Assembly: GCA_963708575.1 (NCBI GenBank)
Contig: CAVPTB010000007.1
Location: 1,178,001 to 1,242,000, forward strand
Direction: 5' to 3'
DNA: 64,000 bases
Source: DASVWZ01 sp963708575
GTDB taxonomy: Bacteria; Acidobacteriota; Terriglobia; Terriglobales; Acidobacteriaceae
Shown: positions 1-9,258 of the stretch, piece after piece
Layout of the letters: each line of letters begins with the position of its first letter
Numbering within the stretch: position 1 is the first letter of the stretch
Translations under genes and position numbers: made by a program
Notes under the pieces: generated by a model
Told to the model about the DNA's origin: nothing
Seen by the model: the letters and a program-made list of their open reading frames with translations, nothing else
Database searches by the model: none

Positions 1-756
1 GCCCAGAAATCTTCATCAGTGATGCTGGCGACAAGACTCGAACCGCGTTCGTAGAACGACCACTTGGCCCTTCCACAAAGGACAGCTTGGCAATGATGAG
101 CGTCGTGTCTCGCTCGCCTTGGTCAGGAGATTCCGAGCGTTCGCCAGTTGCACAGGGTCTGCTTCTAAGTAAGGGGCTTCTTCCTTCTCGATAGTCATCG
201 GCTCGACTGGCTCGTCAGCGGCAGCATCTCTTGGTTCGAGCCTGATACGCTCGTAACCCGGTTGGCGCAACGGCTGAACGGCACGGGCAAGCGCGTCGCG
301 CATGAGCGGGTCGTTCAAAAATATGTTTACAGTGTTCGAGATGACTTTCTTCTGCCCAAACGCTACTATTTCAACGTTGTTGCCTTCCTGCGTTATCTTC
401 TCTGGCTTCTCGCGCTTCAGCCATTTGAGCACTGACACGAGCGACTCTCGCTTGCTCCATAGGAAGCCGATTGCTGCCGCAAGTTCGCCTGCGCTCAAGA
501 ACGGGTGAGCAGTAAAGAGGGCATTTGCACCCTCATGACATTATGAACCAGTTGCAGATTGACATCGAACGAGCCTTTCTGGAAGTTCGATTCGACCAGA
601 ACCACAGCGTCACTGGCTTCGCCATTTGCGAGTGCGTTCGCACGATTGAAGACTTCACTGTACGCAGTGAGAGATTGTACCCAGCACGCGGGCATCTATC
701 TTGCCCGACTCTACAGCCTGCCCTTCAAAGATCACCTGAAGCTCAGTTACACTCAT
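1..756 (-). CDS. Hypothetical protein, 3' end outside window, frameshifted
   Basis: I do not recognise the family. The reading starts MSVTELQVIFEG at 756, after a GGAGTG ribosome-binding-like sequence, and runs off the left edge. It needs at least four frame changes (around 690, 533, 118 and 80), each joining plausible sequence: for example the frame ending ...LQLVHNVM continues in another as EGANALFTAHPF, and the end becomes KWSFYERGSSLVASITDEDF. The central part (residues GELAAAIGFLWSKRESL) is the longest uninterrupted piece. No signal peptide or membrane segment is visible; it looks like a soluble protein of about 250 residues. The breaks look like sequencing indels because protein-like sequence resumes at once. 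Confidence 0.6.
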
Positions 757-1040
757 GCACACTCCGGCCTGCCCAATATCGAGATTGAACACTTACCGGG
801 GGAAGAAAGGCATTGTAGCCGCAAAACCGGGGACAGAGTTGAAAAATTTCTCGATTTGGTTCTGACAGTGCCTCGTCCTCCGCGGAGTTTGCAAAGGGCT
901 GTACCACGAACGCATGCGCGATCGACTCTGTCCGGACGAACAAGAGCTAAGCCGGCAGGATCGCCACTTAACCATTCGACAAGATTAAGTAGTGGAATAA
1001 ATAGGTGACCTCCCGAATTGTCGCCATTCTGAATCAATTT
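743..1040 (-). CDS. Possible small hypothetical protein upstream of the first gene
   Basis: Two minus-strand frames give protein-like sequence that joins at about 930: KLIQNGDNSGGHLFIPLLNL... and TESIAHAFVVQPFANSAEDE..., ending with a stop at 743 that overlaps the start of the next minus-strand gene at 756. Such an overlap is common in operons. No convincing start codon was found and no family is recognised, so the stretch may equally be noncoding. Nothing else is seen between 757 and 1082. Confidence 0.25.
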
Positions 1041-1082
1041 TATCCTCTGCCCTCAACTTTTCAAATGTAAGATAGTCGCACC

Positions 1083-1745
1083 GTGCGCCATCGCGAACTA
1101 CGAAGCCTGATCATCAGGTATGTCTTTGCTGTCGCTAAGTATTGGTATACCATCATCGCGGGCATCGCCTTGGGTTGGGTGGACCTATTTGAGCGGGCTT
1201 TCGGTACATGGTGGCTATTCCCAGTGTGGGTGCGCGTAACTACGACAATGTTGGGATTGGTGGTCGCTCAGTTTCTTGCGTACCGTGATCTTGAGGTCGA
1301 ACGAGCGGGAAAGGTCAGAGATCTTGAGACAGCTCTCGAAATGGCAACCATGGGAGACGCCCCTCAGGTGATCTTGGACTACGAGCCCTTTTTCACTGAT
1401 CAGCCGAGGAAGAGAGAAGGAAGCTGGATGGTCCGAAACACAGGACCGAAGGAGCGAGCCGTGAATGTGCTTGTCGAAGCCTTTGCGGTTGGCAAACATC
1501 GTGTCACATGTGACCCTGTGAACCGCCTGCTGCCATCCGATACGGCGAAACTGACGTGCGAGGTGCGTTCGGGGGACGATGTCAGAAAACCCTGCCTTTT
1601 ATGGCTGGAACGCCTATTCGAGGGCGAGCTTGGAGATAAAACCATAGATCAAGGGACTGCAATACCTCTGACGATACGATACGGGGATCTGAACAGGGCG
1701 CAAATACTTGGTCGAATACTCCCTTACATATCGGATTGGAATTAA
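1083..1745 (+). CDS. Hypothetical membrane protein
   Basis: A 220-residue intact reading that begins with GTG. It has two hydrophobic segments near the N-terminus (about residues 14-31 and 45-66), then a region rich in E, R and K (AYRDLEVERAGKVRDLETAL) that could form a short coiled coil, and a soluble C-terminal part of about 130 residues with beta character. It therefore looks like a membrane-anchored protein with a cytosolic tail. No named family is recognised. It points away from the minus-strand genes at its left and converges on the pseudouridine synthase at its right; there is no operon partner. Confidence 0.6.
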   Translation: MRHRELRSLIIRYVFAVAKYWYTIIAGIALGWVDLFERAFGTWWLFPVWVRVTTTMLGLVVAQFLAYRDLEVERAGKVRDLETALEMATMGDAPQVILDYEPFFTDQPRKREGSWMVRNTGPKERAVNVLVEAFAVGKHRVTCDPVNRLLPSDTAKLTCEVRSGDDVRKPCLLWLERLFEGELGDKTIDQGTAIPLTIRYGDLNRAQILGRILPYISDWN

Positions 1746-1893
1746 TGAAGTGCTGGCTGAATTCAGAAGGATCGATGTCGTAGGTTAAGGGCGGACGCGT
1801 GGTCCACGCTTCGTAGAATGTAATATTCCCATCCTCAGAACCAAACCGGAGTGGCCCACCCTCGGCCACCCTGATTTGAATCCCGCCGTGAAC

Positions 1894-2791
1894 CTACTGA
1901 TGCAATGCGAATCCAGACGGCAAAGCTGCCTCAAGATTGATTGGTTCGCCGGTGATGGGGTGGTGGAATTTTAGAAATCGGGCGTGCAGGAAATATCCTC
2001 CATCGCCGGGGAGGCCGGGGAGATTTTCAAGAGGCTGGCCGGATAATCCGTACAGAGGATCGCCTACCAGCGGATGGCCGATGGATGCCAGATGGATTCT
2101 GATTTGATGAGGGCGTCCCGAATTCAGGCTTACCTCAAATGTTGTGGTGCGTTGCGGTGCGTGAGATCACCTTCGCCAATGACTTTGACGGCTTGCCACT
2201 CGGGTTGGCGGCCCACACCGAGCCGATGCGCGGGTGCGGTACAAGGCCGATGGGTGTGAGGATTTCGTAGGCGTCGTGCTGTGCAATGTTTTGAGCCAGC
2301 GCCCGATAGATTTTTTGAATTCTGGGTGTGTTCCAGTCCGCGCCTAGTTTAGCGGCGGCCTGCGCTGTTTTGGCGAAGAGAACGATGCCGGTCGTGGCTC
2401 GGCCTAACCGGTGGACAGGGTTTGCGTTGGGGGTTTGCTTTTGCACCAGGCGCAGGAGGGTGTTTTCCATGAAGCCGCCGCCGGGGAGGGTTGGCAGTCC
2501 GCCAGGTTTGTTGACGGCCAACAGATGGGGGTCATCAAACAGTACTTCGAAGTGCTGAGGAGAGTCGGGTTCGATCCAGGGTGGACGGTTCCAGACAAGG
2601 GTTTGGCCTGAAATAAGCGATTCGCTTCCGGTCGCGGTGACGCCGTTGACGGTGACTTCGCCGTTGTTCAGATTTTGTTGCCAGGCTTGTGGGGTTGAGT
2701 GTGGGTAAAGGCTTGCCAGGTGGGAGAGCAGGGTCCGTCCATGATATTTGCTGCTGATGATTGTGGTGTAGGCATAGCCCCGGTTGAGCAT
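1894..2791 (-). CDS. RluA-family pseudouridine synthase, variant active site, frameshifted
   Basis: Isomerises uridine to pseudouridine in RNA. The N-terminal 70 residues resemble an S4-like RNA-binding region (NLNNGEVTVNGVTA), followed by the RluA core: LLAVNKPGGLPTLPGG, the active-site region PVHRLGRATTGIVLFAKT (about residue 127) and, in another frame, GRPHQIRIHLASIGHPLVGD. The usual catalytic motif is HRLDxxTSG; here the aspartate position holds glycine. The intact N-terminal reading covers 218 residues; one or two indels near 2150-2170 are needed to reach the conserved C-terminus, which ends PSGFALHQ at 1894. The start at 2791 is the first ATG. Specificity (23S rRNA or tRNA) cannot be told. 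Confidence 0.8.
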
Positions 2792-2867
2792 GTGGTTTGA
2801 GTGTAAGCTATGGCATCTGCGGCAGGAGTTGCTGGGTTTGCGAGCGGGAGGCTAGAAGGACCATCAG

Positions 2868-3471
2868 ATGCGAAAAGGGTTTACGAGAAAACCACAACCG
2901 GACGCGCCCGCGACGCATGTCAAGAACTACATCACGCCGAGCGGGCTTGCAGCGCCTCAAAGATGAGCACCGGTTTCTGCTCACCAGGGAACGCCCGGCC
3001 GTGACGGAGGTGGTGGCGTGGGCTGCCAGCAACGGCGATCGCAGTGAAAACGCCGACTATCAGTACGGCAAGCGGCGGCTGCGGCAGATCGATGGGCGGA
3101 TTCGCTTTCTCACCAAGCGAATCGAAGCCGCGGAAGTGGTGGACCCGGAAGCTCCGAGAGCGGGGCAGGCGGCGACGAGGGCATTCTTCGGAGCGACCGT
3201 GCGCTATGCCAATGCCGCGGGAGCGGAGCGAGTGGTGAGCATCGTGGGCACCGACGAGATCGATCTCAACCGCAACCACATCAGTTGGGTGTCACCTCTG
3301 GGGCGCGCGTTGATGAAGTCGGCAGCGGGTGACAGCGTAGTCCTTCAATTGCCGGGCGGTACAGAAAACCTGACCGTGCTGGAAGTGTGTTACGAGCGCA
3401 TTTCTGTGGAACCGTTCCGTGAACCACCTGGATCCGAGGCCTCGGCAAAGGGACTCCCTCGCCGACGCTAA
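2868..3471 (+). CDS. greB: Transcription elongation factor GreB, one frameshift
   Basis: Rescues backtracked RNA polymerase by stimulating transcript cleavage in the secondary channel. The start at 2868 gives MRKGFTRKPQPDAPATHVKN then YITPSGL, the classic Gre N-terminus; a single extra base near 2945 shifts the rest (QRLKDEHRFLLTRERP, NGDRSENADYQYGKRRL with the acidic tip residues D and E of the coiled coil, then WVSPLGRALMKSAAGD of the FKBP-like C-terminal domain). About 200 residues, normal for GreB plus a short basic tail. It is divergent from the pseudouridine synthase, with 76 bases between the two starts that must hold both promoters. Confidence 0.88.
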
Positions 3472-3686
3472 TCCACCTGACGAAAAAACAGCGAGATTAG
3501 CTTATCTGCAACGGAATGAGTGCAATAGCGCAGCTTTACCGCTCCTTTAGGATTCTCTTCATATTTGGACGGGTATCCTGTAATCTCACTACTCGAACCA
3601 ATACCGTGTTGACCCGGTTTTGGTAACTCTTCGATGAACGGGGAGGCTCGACACTCGTCGAATTTCCTCCTCGAAAGGTATGGTCC
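3472..3686. other. Intergenic region between greB and a secreted protein gene
   Basis: No coding signal. The stretch must contain the greB terminator and the promoter of the next plus-strand gene, but I see no clear hairpin with a T-tract or clear -35/-10 pair. Confidence 0.4.
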
Positions 3687-4391
3687 ATGAAACGGTCTTC
3701 CTTCAATAGTGAAACCCGCCTGCGTCCCTCACTGCATAGACTCCTGAGTGCATACGCGCTTGCCTGTGGTGGTGCGGCACTCGCAGTCACCGTGCAACCA
3801 GCGGATGCCGAAATCATATTCAAGCCGACTCACCGCACGATTACCAACGGAGCACTGATCATTCCCATCGCGCGTACCGATGACTTCGGAATGAAAGATG
3901 AGTTTTATACCCTTTCTGGATCGTGGAGTTCTCAGCTGCTTACCATAGATCCCGAGGGCGGGGCAGCCGTGGTCGGAAGCAATCAATCGGCGTCAGCCCT
4001 GCACGCTGGAGTAGTGGTTGGCGCATCAGCCAAGTTCCAAACGGGCAAACTTACGATGGCCGGGGCGTTTCAAGAGGTTCAGGTTTCATCCACGCGAGTA
4101 TTCGGCCCATTCGCGAACACGACAAATCGATTTCTCGGTGTCAAGTTTACGATCAGGGGAAAGGTACATTACGGATGGGCCAGATTTAGCAAAGTAACCG
4201 CCTCAGCAGGCGGCAAGTTAAAAGTATCCGCCACGCTGACAGGCTACGCTTACGAGACCATTCCTGACAAAGCAATCACTACTGGACAAACTCAGAATGG
4301 GGTCGCGGGATCATCGAGCGCTAGTCTTGGTGAACTGGCACGGGGCGCAGCAAGGACCTCAGTCGCGCAACGAACGTTCTCGGCGCGATAA
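3687..4391 (+). CDS. Secreted hypothetical protein, acidobacterial type
   Basis: A 234-residue intact protein. Residues 1-41 form a signal region: a basic, serine-rich start, a hydrophobic stretch LLSAYALACGGAALAVTV and a likely cleavage after PADA. The mature part is rich in beta-forming residues, with FLGVKFTIRGKVHYGWARF and GYAYETIPDKAITTGQT, a pattern I associate with a family of surface or extracellular proteins in Acidobacteria. The tail (SLGELARGAART) resembles a short C-terminal sorting-like motif often written LGxLARGA. No enzyme signature. The function is unknown; a surface structural role is inference. Confidence 0.6.
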   Translation: MKRSSFNSETRLRPSLHRLLSAYALACGGAALAVTVQPADAEIIFKPTHRTITNGALIIPIARTDDFGMKDEFYTLSGSWSSQLLTIDPEGGAAVVGSNQSASALHAGVVVGASAKFQTGKLTMAGAFQEVQVSSTRVFGPFANTTNRFLGVKFTIRGKVHYGWARFSKVTASAGGKLKVSATLTGYAYETIPDKAITTGQTQNGVAGSSSASLGELARGAARTSVAQRTFSAR

Positions 4392-4422
4392 TGCACTGAT
4401 GGCGCTTGATCGATGGTCAGTG

Positions 4423-4719
4423 CTACTCGTCCGCAACCGGATTTCTTAACGCGCCAATGCCGTCAACGCTTATTTCGATCACATCTCCAGCAACTACGGG
4501 ACTTACTCCTTCAGGCGTTCCTGTGGGGATCAGATCTCCGGGCATCAACGCCATGAATTCTGCTGCGTAGCGAATGATCACATCGAGCGGGAAGATGAAG
4601 TCACGCGTGTTGCCATGCTGGCGGACTTGCCCGTTGACGCGGGTTTCGACGGTGACTTCTGCCCAGGGATCGATTTCGTCGTGACCAATGGGCCGACCGG
4701 AGAACGAGGTACGGAATCT
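4423..4719 (-). pseudogene. Fumarylacetoacetate hydrolase family remnant (C-terminal part)
   Basis: One open frame of about 97 codons matches the C-terminal half of FAH-domain hydrolases: SFSGRPIGHDEIDPWAEV, NGQVRQHGNTRDFIFPLD, FMALMPGDLIPTGTPEGVSP and DGIGALRNPV before a stop at 4423. The N-terminal half with the metal-binding ExE...D residues is absent, and sequence upstream runs straight into the end of the exonuclease gene, so the gene has lost its 5' half and start codon. Family members cleave C-C bonds in acylpyruvates. Unlike the broken genes elsewhere in the window, this cannot be repaired by one-base changes, so I call it a true remnant. Confidence 0.7.
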
Positions 4720-4729
4720 CGCGCATGAA

Positions 4730-5614
4730 CTAGACTTTTTGTATCGTTGTTTTTGCCGATATGGCGCGAGCCAACAGGTTGGGTGATTTCATTCGCCGGC
4801 AATGTTCCGCAAAATCCGGGTGCGGCCCGTTCCAACGAAGATCCTCGACCGTATCGAAAACCTCTACGTCCAGCCGAAGGGTTGCGAGAGTCCGAAACAA
4901 CAGAGCGTTGCCCCACGTATCGAAAAGCGATTCCGAAAGAGCCCGTGCTTTTCGGATCGACGGATGCCATTCTCTCCAATCCTTCGGAATATCTTCGAGA
5001 TGGGGATACTGAGACAAGGTCAGGGCTGCAGCCTTAATTCCCCATCCCGGCACCCCGGGAAATCCATCTGCGCTGTCCCCGACTACCGCCAGGTAGTCCG
5101 GAATCGATGACGGCTTCACCCCGAACTTGGCTATAACGCCAGCTTCATCGCGAATGATGTTGTGCCTACGGTCCAGTTGGACCACCCGGTTGCCGACAAC
5201 ACACTGACTGAGATCCTTGTCGGGTGTACAAATAAAGATCTGCTTCACGCGCTCATCCTGCGCTGCCTTGAAGGCCGCGGAGGCGAGCGCGTCGTCTGCC
5301 TCGAAATCGATCATCGGCCACACCTTTACTCCCATTGCTTCCAGCATTTCTTCTAGAACGGGAAACTGCGACAGCAACTCTTCGGGTACACCTTCGCTGG
5401 TCTTGTATCCGGGATAGAGAGTGTTGCGAAACGATTCAACGACGTGATCGGTTGCGACCCCGATATGGGTAGCTCCGCTTTCGATCATAGACAAAATGGA
5501 AGCGAGGACGCCCCGTGTCGCGCCGACTTCCTGGCCTTCTGTATCTGACGCCGAAGGCAGAGCGAAAAAGTGGCGGAATAATTCGTATGTCCCGTCAACC
5601 AAATAAATGTTCAT
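4730..5614 (-). CDS. 5'-3' exonuclease (PolA N-terminal / flap endonuclease family)
   Basis: A structure-specific 5' nuclease acting on nicked or flapped DNA, normally removing RNA primers and damaged strands with two metal ions. The 294-residue protein has the family motifs in order: VDGTYELFRHFFALPS at the N-terminus, FEADDALASAAFKAA and CTPDKDLSQCV carrying acidic metal ligands, then VGDSADGFPGVPGWGIKAAA, the helix-hairpin-helix that binds DNA. The length fits free-standing homologues of the PolA 5' nuclease domain. It stands alone, with the FAH remnant directly downstream. Complete and intact. Confidence 0.88.
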   Translation of the reverse strand: MNIYLVDGTYELFRHFFALPSASDTEGQEVGATRGVLASILSMIESGATHIGVATDHVVESFRNTLYPGYKTSEGVPEELLSQFPVLEEMLEAMGVKVWPMIDFEADDALASAAFKAAQDERVKQIFICTPDKDLSQCVVGNRVVQLDRRHNIIRDEAGVIAKFGVKPSSIPDYLAVVGDSADGFPGVPGWGIKAAALTLSQYPHLEDIPKDWREWHPSIRKARALSESLFDTWGNALLFRTLATLRLDVEVFDTVEDLRWNGPHPDFAEHCRRMKSPNLLARAISAKTTIQKV

Positions 5615-5845
5615 GCGGATTCAATCATCGCTGCCATGCGATTCAACACGGATTCGGGCGACAACAGCAAGAATCCTAAATGCTTGCCGCGGAACCCACA
5701 AGAATACTCATTCCCAGGCGGAGCTAGGCTCCGGCCTAGAAGTGTGGGGAAAGCAATTTTCCCGGTCAGTGCTCGTCGTGTTAATGTTCGACTAACGCCG
5801 ACTTGCGAAGCCTAAGCATCTTTCGTTCAGGAATTGGGAGACTAA

Positions 5846-6619
5846 ATGATGACACCACACAGAAACGCTCAGGCTCGTCCGCGTTTCTTTTTTGCATTGT
5901 TCCTCGGATTTTGTCTGTTTGTGGTGCCCGCATCGGCTCAGCAGACTCAACCGAGTCCTGATGACAAATATCCAGAGAATCCTACGAAGCAAGAAAGTAG
6001 GCTGTCGACACCCGCCAGACTGGGTCGACTGCCCATCGAGTGGATCATTGGTCCTTATATACCCGTACAGGAACCGCTAGGGCCTTTGTCGAACGCGCAG
6101 CGTGGCCAGATTTACCTGAGGCAAACGTTTCTCACCGCTGGATCTTATTTGGCGAGGGGATTTTCGGCTGGACTTGACCAGGCCCGCGGCGAACCTCGCG
6201 ATTGGGGAGGCGGATTCGGCGGGTATGGCAAACGCTACGCTGCCCGGTATGGAGAATTTGTAATTCAGAACACCTTAGTCTCTGGAGGGAACGCTCTGCT
6301 CGGATATGAGCCGCGCTACGACTTCTGTCGCTGCAGCGGGTTCTGGCCTCGGACTCTGCACGCGATATCGCGAAACTTCGTAGCGTATAACCGTAGCGAG
6401 CAGGAACTCAAGCCGCAAATCCCAACGTACGCAGGGGCCTTTGCAGCCGGGGTACTGTACAACACGTGGCTGCCAGGGCAACACAACATATGGAGAGGTG
6501 GTGCTTACAACATGCTGTCGCAAGCAGGAATCGGCAGTGGCTACAATTTCGTGAGCGAATTTGCGTTAGATATTCTCCACAAATTGCGCCTGGAGACTGG
6601 CGTGAAACAAGAGCCGTGA
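5846..6619 (+). CDS. Secreted conserved hypothetical protein
   Basis: A 257-residue protein with a clear signal peptide (basic start, then FFFALFLGFCLFVVPASA, cleavage before QQTQP). The mature part is rich in glycine and aromatic residues (GLDQARGEPRDWGGGFGGYGKR, LGYEPRYDFCRCSGF). The alternation GGAYNMLSQAGIGSGYNFVSEF suggests a membrane-embedded or outer-membrane-associated protein. I recall similar secreted proteins in Acidobacteria but no function. It is monocistronic; the ATG at 5846 follows GGGAGACTAA, an acceptable ribosome-binding site. Complete and intact. Confidence 0.6.
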   Translation: MMTPHRNAQARPRFFFALFLGFCLFVVPASAQQTQPSPDDKYPENPTKQESRLSTPARLGRLPIEWIIGPYIPVQEPLGPLSNAQRGQIYLRQTFLTAGSYLARGFSAGLDQARGEPRDWGGGFGGYGKRYAARYGEFVIQNTLVSGGNALLGYEPRYDFCRCSGFWPRTLHAISRNFVAYNRSEQELKPQIPTYAGAFAAGVLYNTWLPGQHNIWRGGAYNMLSQAGIGSGYNFVSEFALDILHKLRLETGVKQEP

Positions 6620-6750
6620 TGCGGACGTGCGTGCTAATACTTGCCTATCCACGCTATATCAACCACAAATGAGATGTCATGTCAGGGCGAGAATCGCTGC
6701 TGGCTTCTCCTTTGTTTATGGGGCTTCTTGGCTCGCGACGATTCAGGCCG

Positions 6751-8382
6751 TCATTGGGTGACCGTGAAACTGCTGCTGCTCGTCGCAGTTCCGCCCGGGG
6801 TCGTGATGGCGATCTTGCCGGTTTTCGCCCCGGTTGGGACGTAGGCAGTCACTTGTGTGTCCGAGTCTACGCTAAACTGAGTCGAAGCGACGCCAGCAAA
6901 GGTGACCTTGGTGGCTTGCGTGAGGCTGACTCCAGTGATCTTCACAGGCGTTCCCACGGGGCCGCTGGTCGGCGTGAATACCTTAATCACCGGGATAACC
7001 CGGAAGGTCTGCTTACTCTTCAAATTCCCGCTCGAAATCGCAACTGTCACGATGCCGGTTGTCGCACCCGCTGGAATAGTAGCGGTCAGGAAGGTGTCCG
7101 ACGAGATCTTGAATTTGGCAGCGGTGCCGTTGAAAGAAACTCCAGTGGTGCCGTTAAAGCCCTGACCAAGAATGCCAATCGATTTACCGACTTTGCCTGA
7201 GGTCGGGAGCAGCGCCGCGTATGGCGACAAATTGGCTTTTAGACCGTAGAACGCTCCTTTGTTGTGGGTGCCACCCGTGTTGGTGTCCCCATAGAGGATG
7301 CCGGTGGTGTGTTGTGGCAAGGTCACCATCGGAGCGCCGCCGGTGGTGCCGTCGAAGTTGTAGCGTACCGAAAACGCGCCGCTTGGCGAGATGCGAAAAA
7401 TGGTTCCCTGATTGTGCGAGCCGCCCAAATTGCCAACACCATAATAGTTACCATCGGACGCCTGCACCAGTCCTCCCTGAGGAGACCCTCCATCCGACGC
7501 GGGCGTGAAGGAGTGCAGAACTGTCAGCACCCCCTTCGGGGTGATCTTAAACACCACGCCGTACCCCAATGAACCCCCATTGAAAGTCGTGCCGTAGAAG
7601 TTGCCGTCCTTGCCGAGAACTAAACCGGCGATCGGATTTCCTCCATCCGTCAGAGTGAAGGCATGAAGAATGGTAAACGCTCCTTTGCCGGTGACCTTGA
7701 AGACCATGCCGTAAGCATTTCCACCGAGGCCAGAGTATGCGGTCCCGTAAAAGTTTCCATCGTTCCCTTGAACTAAGGGCCCGTAAGGGTCTCTACCGTT
7801 GGTCAAATCAAACGAGTGTAAGACCGTCAGCGTTCCTGACGGGGTCATTTTGTATACCGTGCCATATGCGGATGCGCCACCATAAACGGTGGTTCCATAG
7901 AAGTTTCCGTCAGCCGCTTGAATCGGAGGAGCATAGGGAGAATATCCGTCCCCGGAAACAAAGGTGTGGAGAACAGTCAAGGCGCCTGCCGGTGTGATCT
8001 GGAACACGACGCCCAAATTGCCAGAACCGCCCGCCGAAGTCGTGCCGTAGAAATTTCCGTCGGTGCCCAGCGTCAGGCCACCATAAGGAACTTTGCCGTG
8101 CGTCCCATCGAAGTTGTAGAGGACGGAGACAGTTCCCGCGGCAGTGATCTTGAAGACGGTACCAAAACCGCTGCTTCCGCCCGCCGGGGTCGTACTGTAG
8201 AGGTTGCCGTCACGACCCTGCGCCACAAGTCCGGAATATGCGGGGTTCAGCGGGTCACCCGAAGCATCGCCAAAATTGTAGAGATCAGTATATGTCTGAG
8301 CTTGCGCTGCAACGAGGCCGAACCCCAGGATAAGAACCGCTGAAAGAACCGCCAAGAACCTAGTTTCCTGATTTCTCTGCAT
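6751..8382 (-). CDS. Secreted TIGR03803 repeat protein with C-terminal IPT/TIG domains
   Basis: A 543-residue exported protein. Residues 1-29 are a signal peptide (AVLSAVLILGFGLVAAQAQ). Residues about 30-385 are tandem repeats of about 45-55 residues with the core DGNFYGTTxxGGxxxxGxVFKITPxG then LTVLHSF, the extracellular Gloeo/Verruco repeat (TIGR03803), predicted to build a beta-propeller. Residues about 385-543 form two Ig-like IPT/TIG domains, each opening with PTSGKVGK or PTSGPVGT and containing ITGVSLTQATKVTFAG. It is likely a surface-exposed binding protein. It is divergent from the ECF sigma/kinase pair, and a second repeat protein lies at 57.7 kb near a second such pair. Confidence 0.85.
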   Translation of the reverse strand: MQRNQETRFLAVLSAVLILGFGLVAAQAQTYTDLYNFGDASGDPLNPAYSGLVAQGRDGNLYSTTPAGGSSGFGTVFKITAAGTVSVLYNFDGTHGKVPYGGLTLGTDGNFYGTTSAGGSGNLGVVFQITPAGALTVLHTFVSGDGYSPYAPPIQAADGNFYGTTVYGGASAYGTVYKMTPSGTLTVLHSFDLTNGRDPYGPLVQGNDGNFYGTAYSGLGGNAYGMVFKVTGKGAFTILHAFTLTDGGNPIAGLVLGKDGNFYGTTFNGGSLGYGVVFKITPKGVLTVLHSFTPASDGGSPQGGLVQASDGNYYGVGNLGGSHNQGTIFRISPSGAFSVRYNFDGTTGGAPMVTLPQHTTGILYGDTNTGGTHNKGAFYGLKANLSPYAALLPTSGKVGKSIGILGQGFNGTTGVSFNGTAAKFKISSDTFLTATIPAGATTGIVTVAISSGNLKSKQTFRVIPVIKVFTPTSGPVGTPVKITGVSLTQATKVTFAGVASTQFSVDSDTQVTAYVPTGAKTGKIAITTPGGTATSSSSFTVTQ

Positions 8383-8682
8383 GGGATATCCCCTTTGCTT
8401 GGTGTGAGTTGTTCGCCAGTCACGCCTTCAAGGCTGTTCTGACTTGCCCCTGGTTGTGACCCGAATCTGACCGTCTTGGCCGTATCCCAGGCGAGTTCTA
8501 TCTGTAGAAGCGAAAACGGGAGGCGAATTTGATCATTGGTCGGAAGATTCTTTTCAGAGAACCTGGACCTGGTACGAAAGTCCCCAGACCGGGCCCAAAC
8601 GGCCAAATACATTGACGAGTGATCCGGAACCGGATAACCTGCCGAACTAATCAGGAGGCTCCCAGCTCGGGGAGTAGTCATT
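8383..8682. promoter_or_regulatory. Divergent intergenic region between repeat protein and ECF sigma genes
   Basis: Three hundred bases with no coding signal between two divergent start codons; it must hold promoters in both directions. I could not identify a confident -35/-10 pair. Confidence 0.35.
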
Positions 8683-9258
8683 GTGCGGGATGGGGCGCCG
8701 CGACCGGTCACGGACTGGCTGCACGGCTGGCGGAACGGGGACCGCGAGGCTCTCGATCTTCTATTGCCGGTGGTCTACGATGAGTTGCGCCGTGTTGCCC
8801 ATCGGCAATTGCGAAATGAACGTCCGGATCACACCCTCCAGAGTGCTGCCCTAGTTCATGAGGCTTACTTCCGCCTGGTGGGGCAAGAAGCCCCGGAGTA
8901 CGAAAATCGTGCTCATTTCTTTGCGGTAGCAGCGCAATTGATGCGGCAGATCCTGGTTGATTACGCTCGCAGCCATCGTGCGGGGAAGAGAGGCGGTGGC
9001 GCATGGAAGCTTTCCTTAGAGAATGCCGCAGATCTGCCCGAAAAGATCGACTTTGATCTCGTCGCGCTCGACGACGCCTTGCAAAGGCTGGCTCAGTTCG
9101 ATGAACGCCAATGCCGGATCGTGGAACTTCGATTCTTCAGCGGCCTCTCAATTGAAGAAACGTCGCTTGCGTTGAACATAGGTTCTGCCACTGTGCAGCG
9201 TGACTGGACTGCCGCGCGGGCATGGTTATACCGGGAGATTTCGCGGAGCGATCCATGA
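8683..9258 (+). CDS. ECF-type RNA polymerase sigma factor
   Basis: A 191-residue sigma-70 factor of the TIGR02999-like acidobacterial type. Region 2 covers about residues 10-95 (LLPVVYDELRRVAHRQL, TLQSAALVHEAYFRL, RAHFFAVAAQLMRQILVDYA) and region 4 about 130-188 (RQCRIVELRFFSGLSIEET, then NIGSATVQRDWTAARAWLY). It starts with GTG after GGGGAGTAGTCA. Its TGA stop overlaps the ATG of the downstream kinase (ATGA), so the two are probably translationally coupled. There is no anti-sigma gene; control by the linked kinase is known for some ECF groups and is inferred here. A close relative is encoded at 63.2-63.8 kb. Confidence 0.9.
   Translation: MRDGAPRPVTDWLHGWRNGDREALDLLLPVVYDELRRVAHRQLRNERPDHTLQSAALVHEAYFRLVGQEAPEYENRAHFFAVAAQLMRQILVDYARSHRAGKRGGGAWKLSLENAADLPEKIDFDLVALDDALQRLAQFDERQCRIVELRFFSGLSIEETSLALNIGSATVQRDWTAARAWLYREISRSDP

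Noticed and set aside
1582..1869. Minus-strand open frame starting MAEGGPLRFGSEDGNITF
   Set aside because: Mostly overlaps the intact plus-strand membrane-protein gene; only the first 40 codons lie in noncoding DNA and no family is recognised.
7221..8343. Several long plus-strand open frames opposite the repeat protein
   Set aside because: They are antisense frames of a repetitive, GC-rich gene without start context or protein-like composition.
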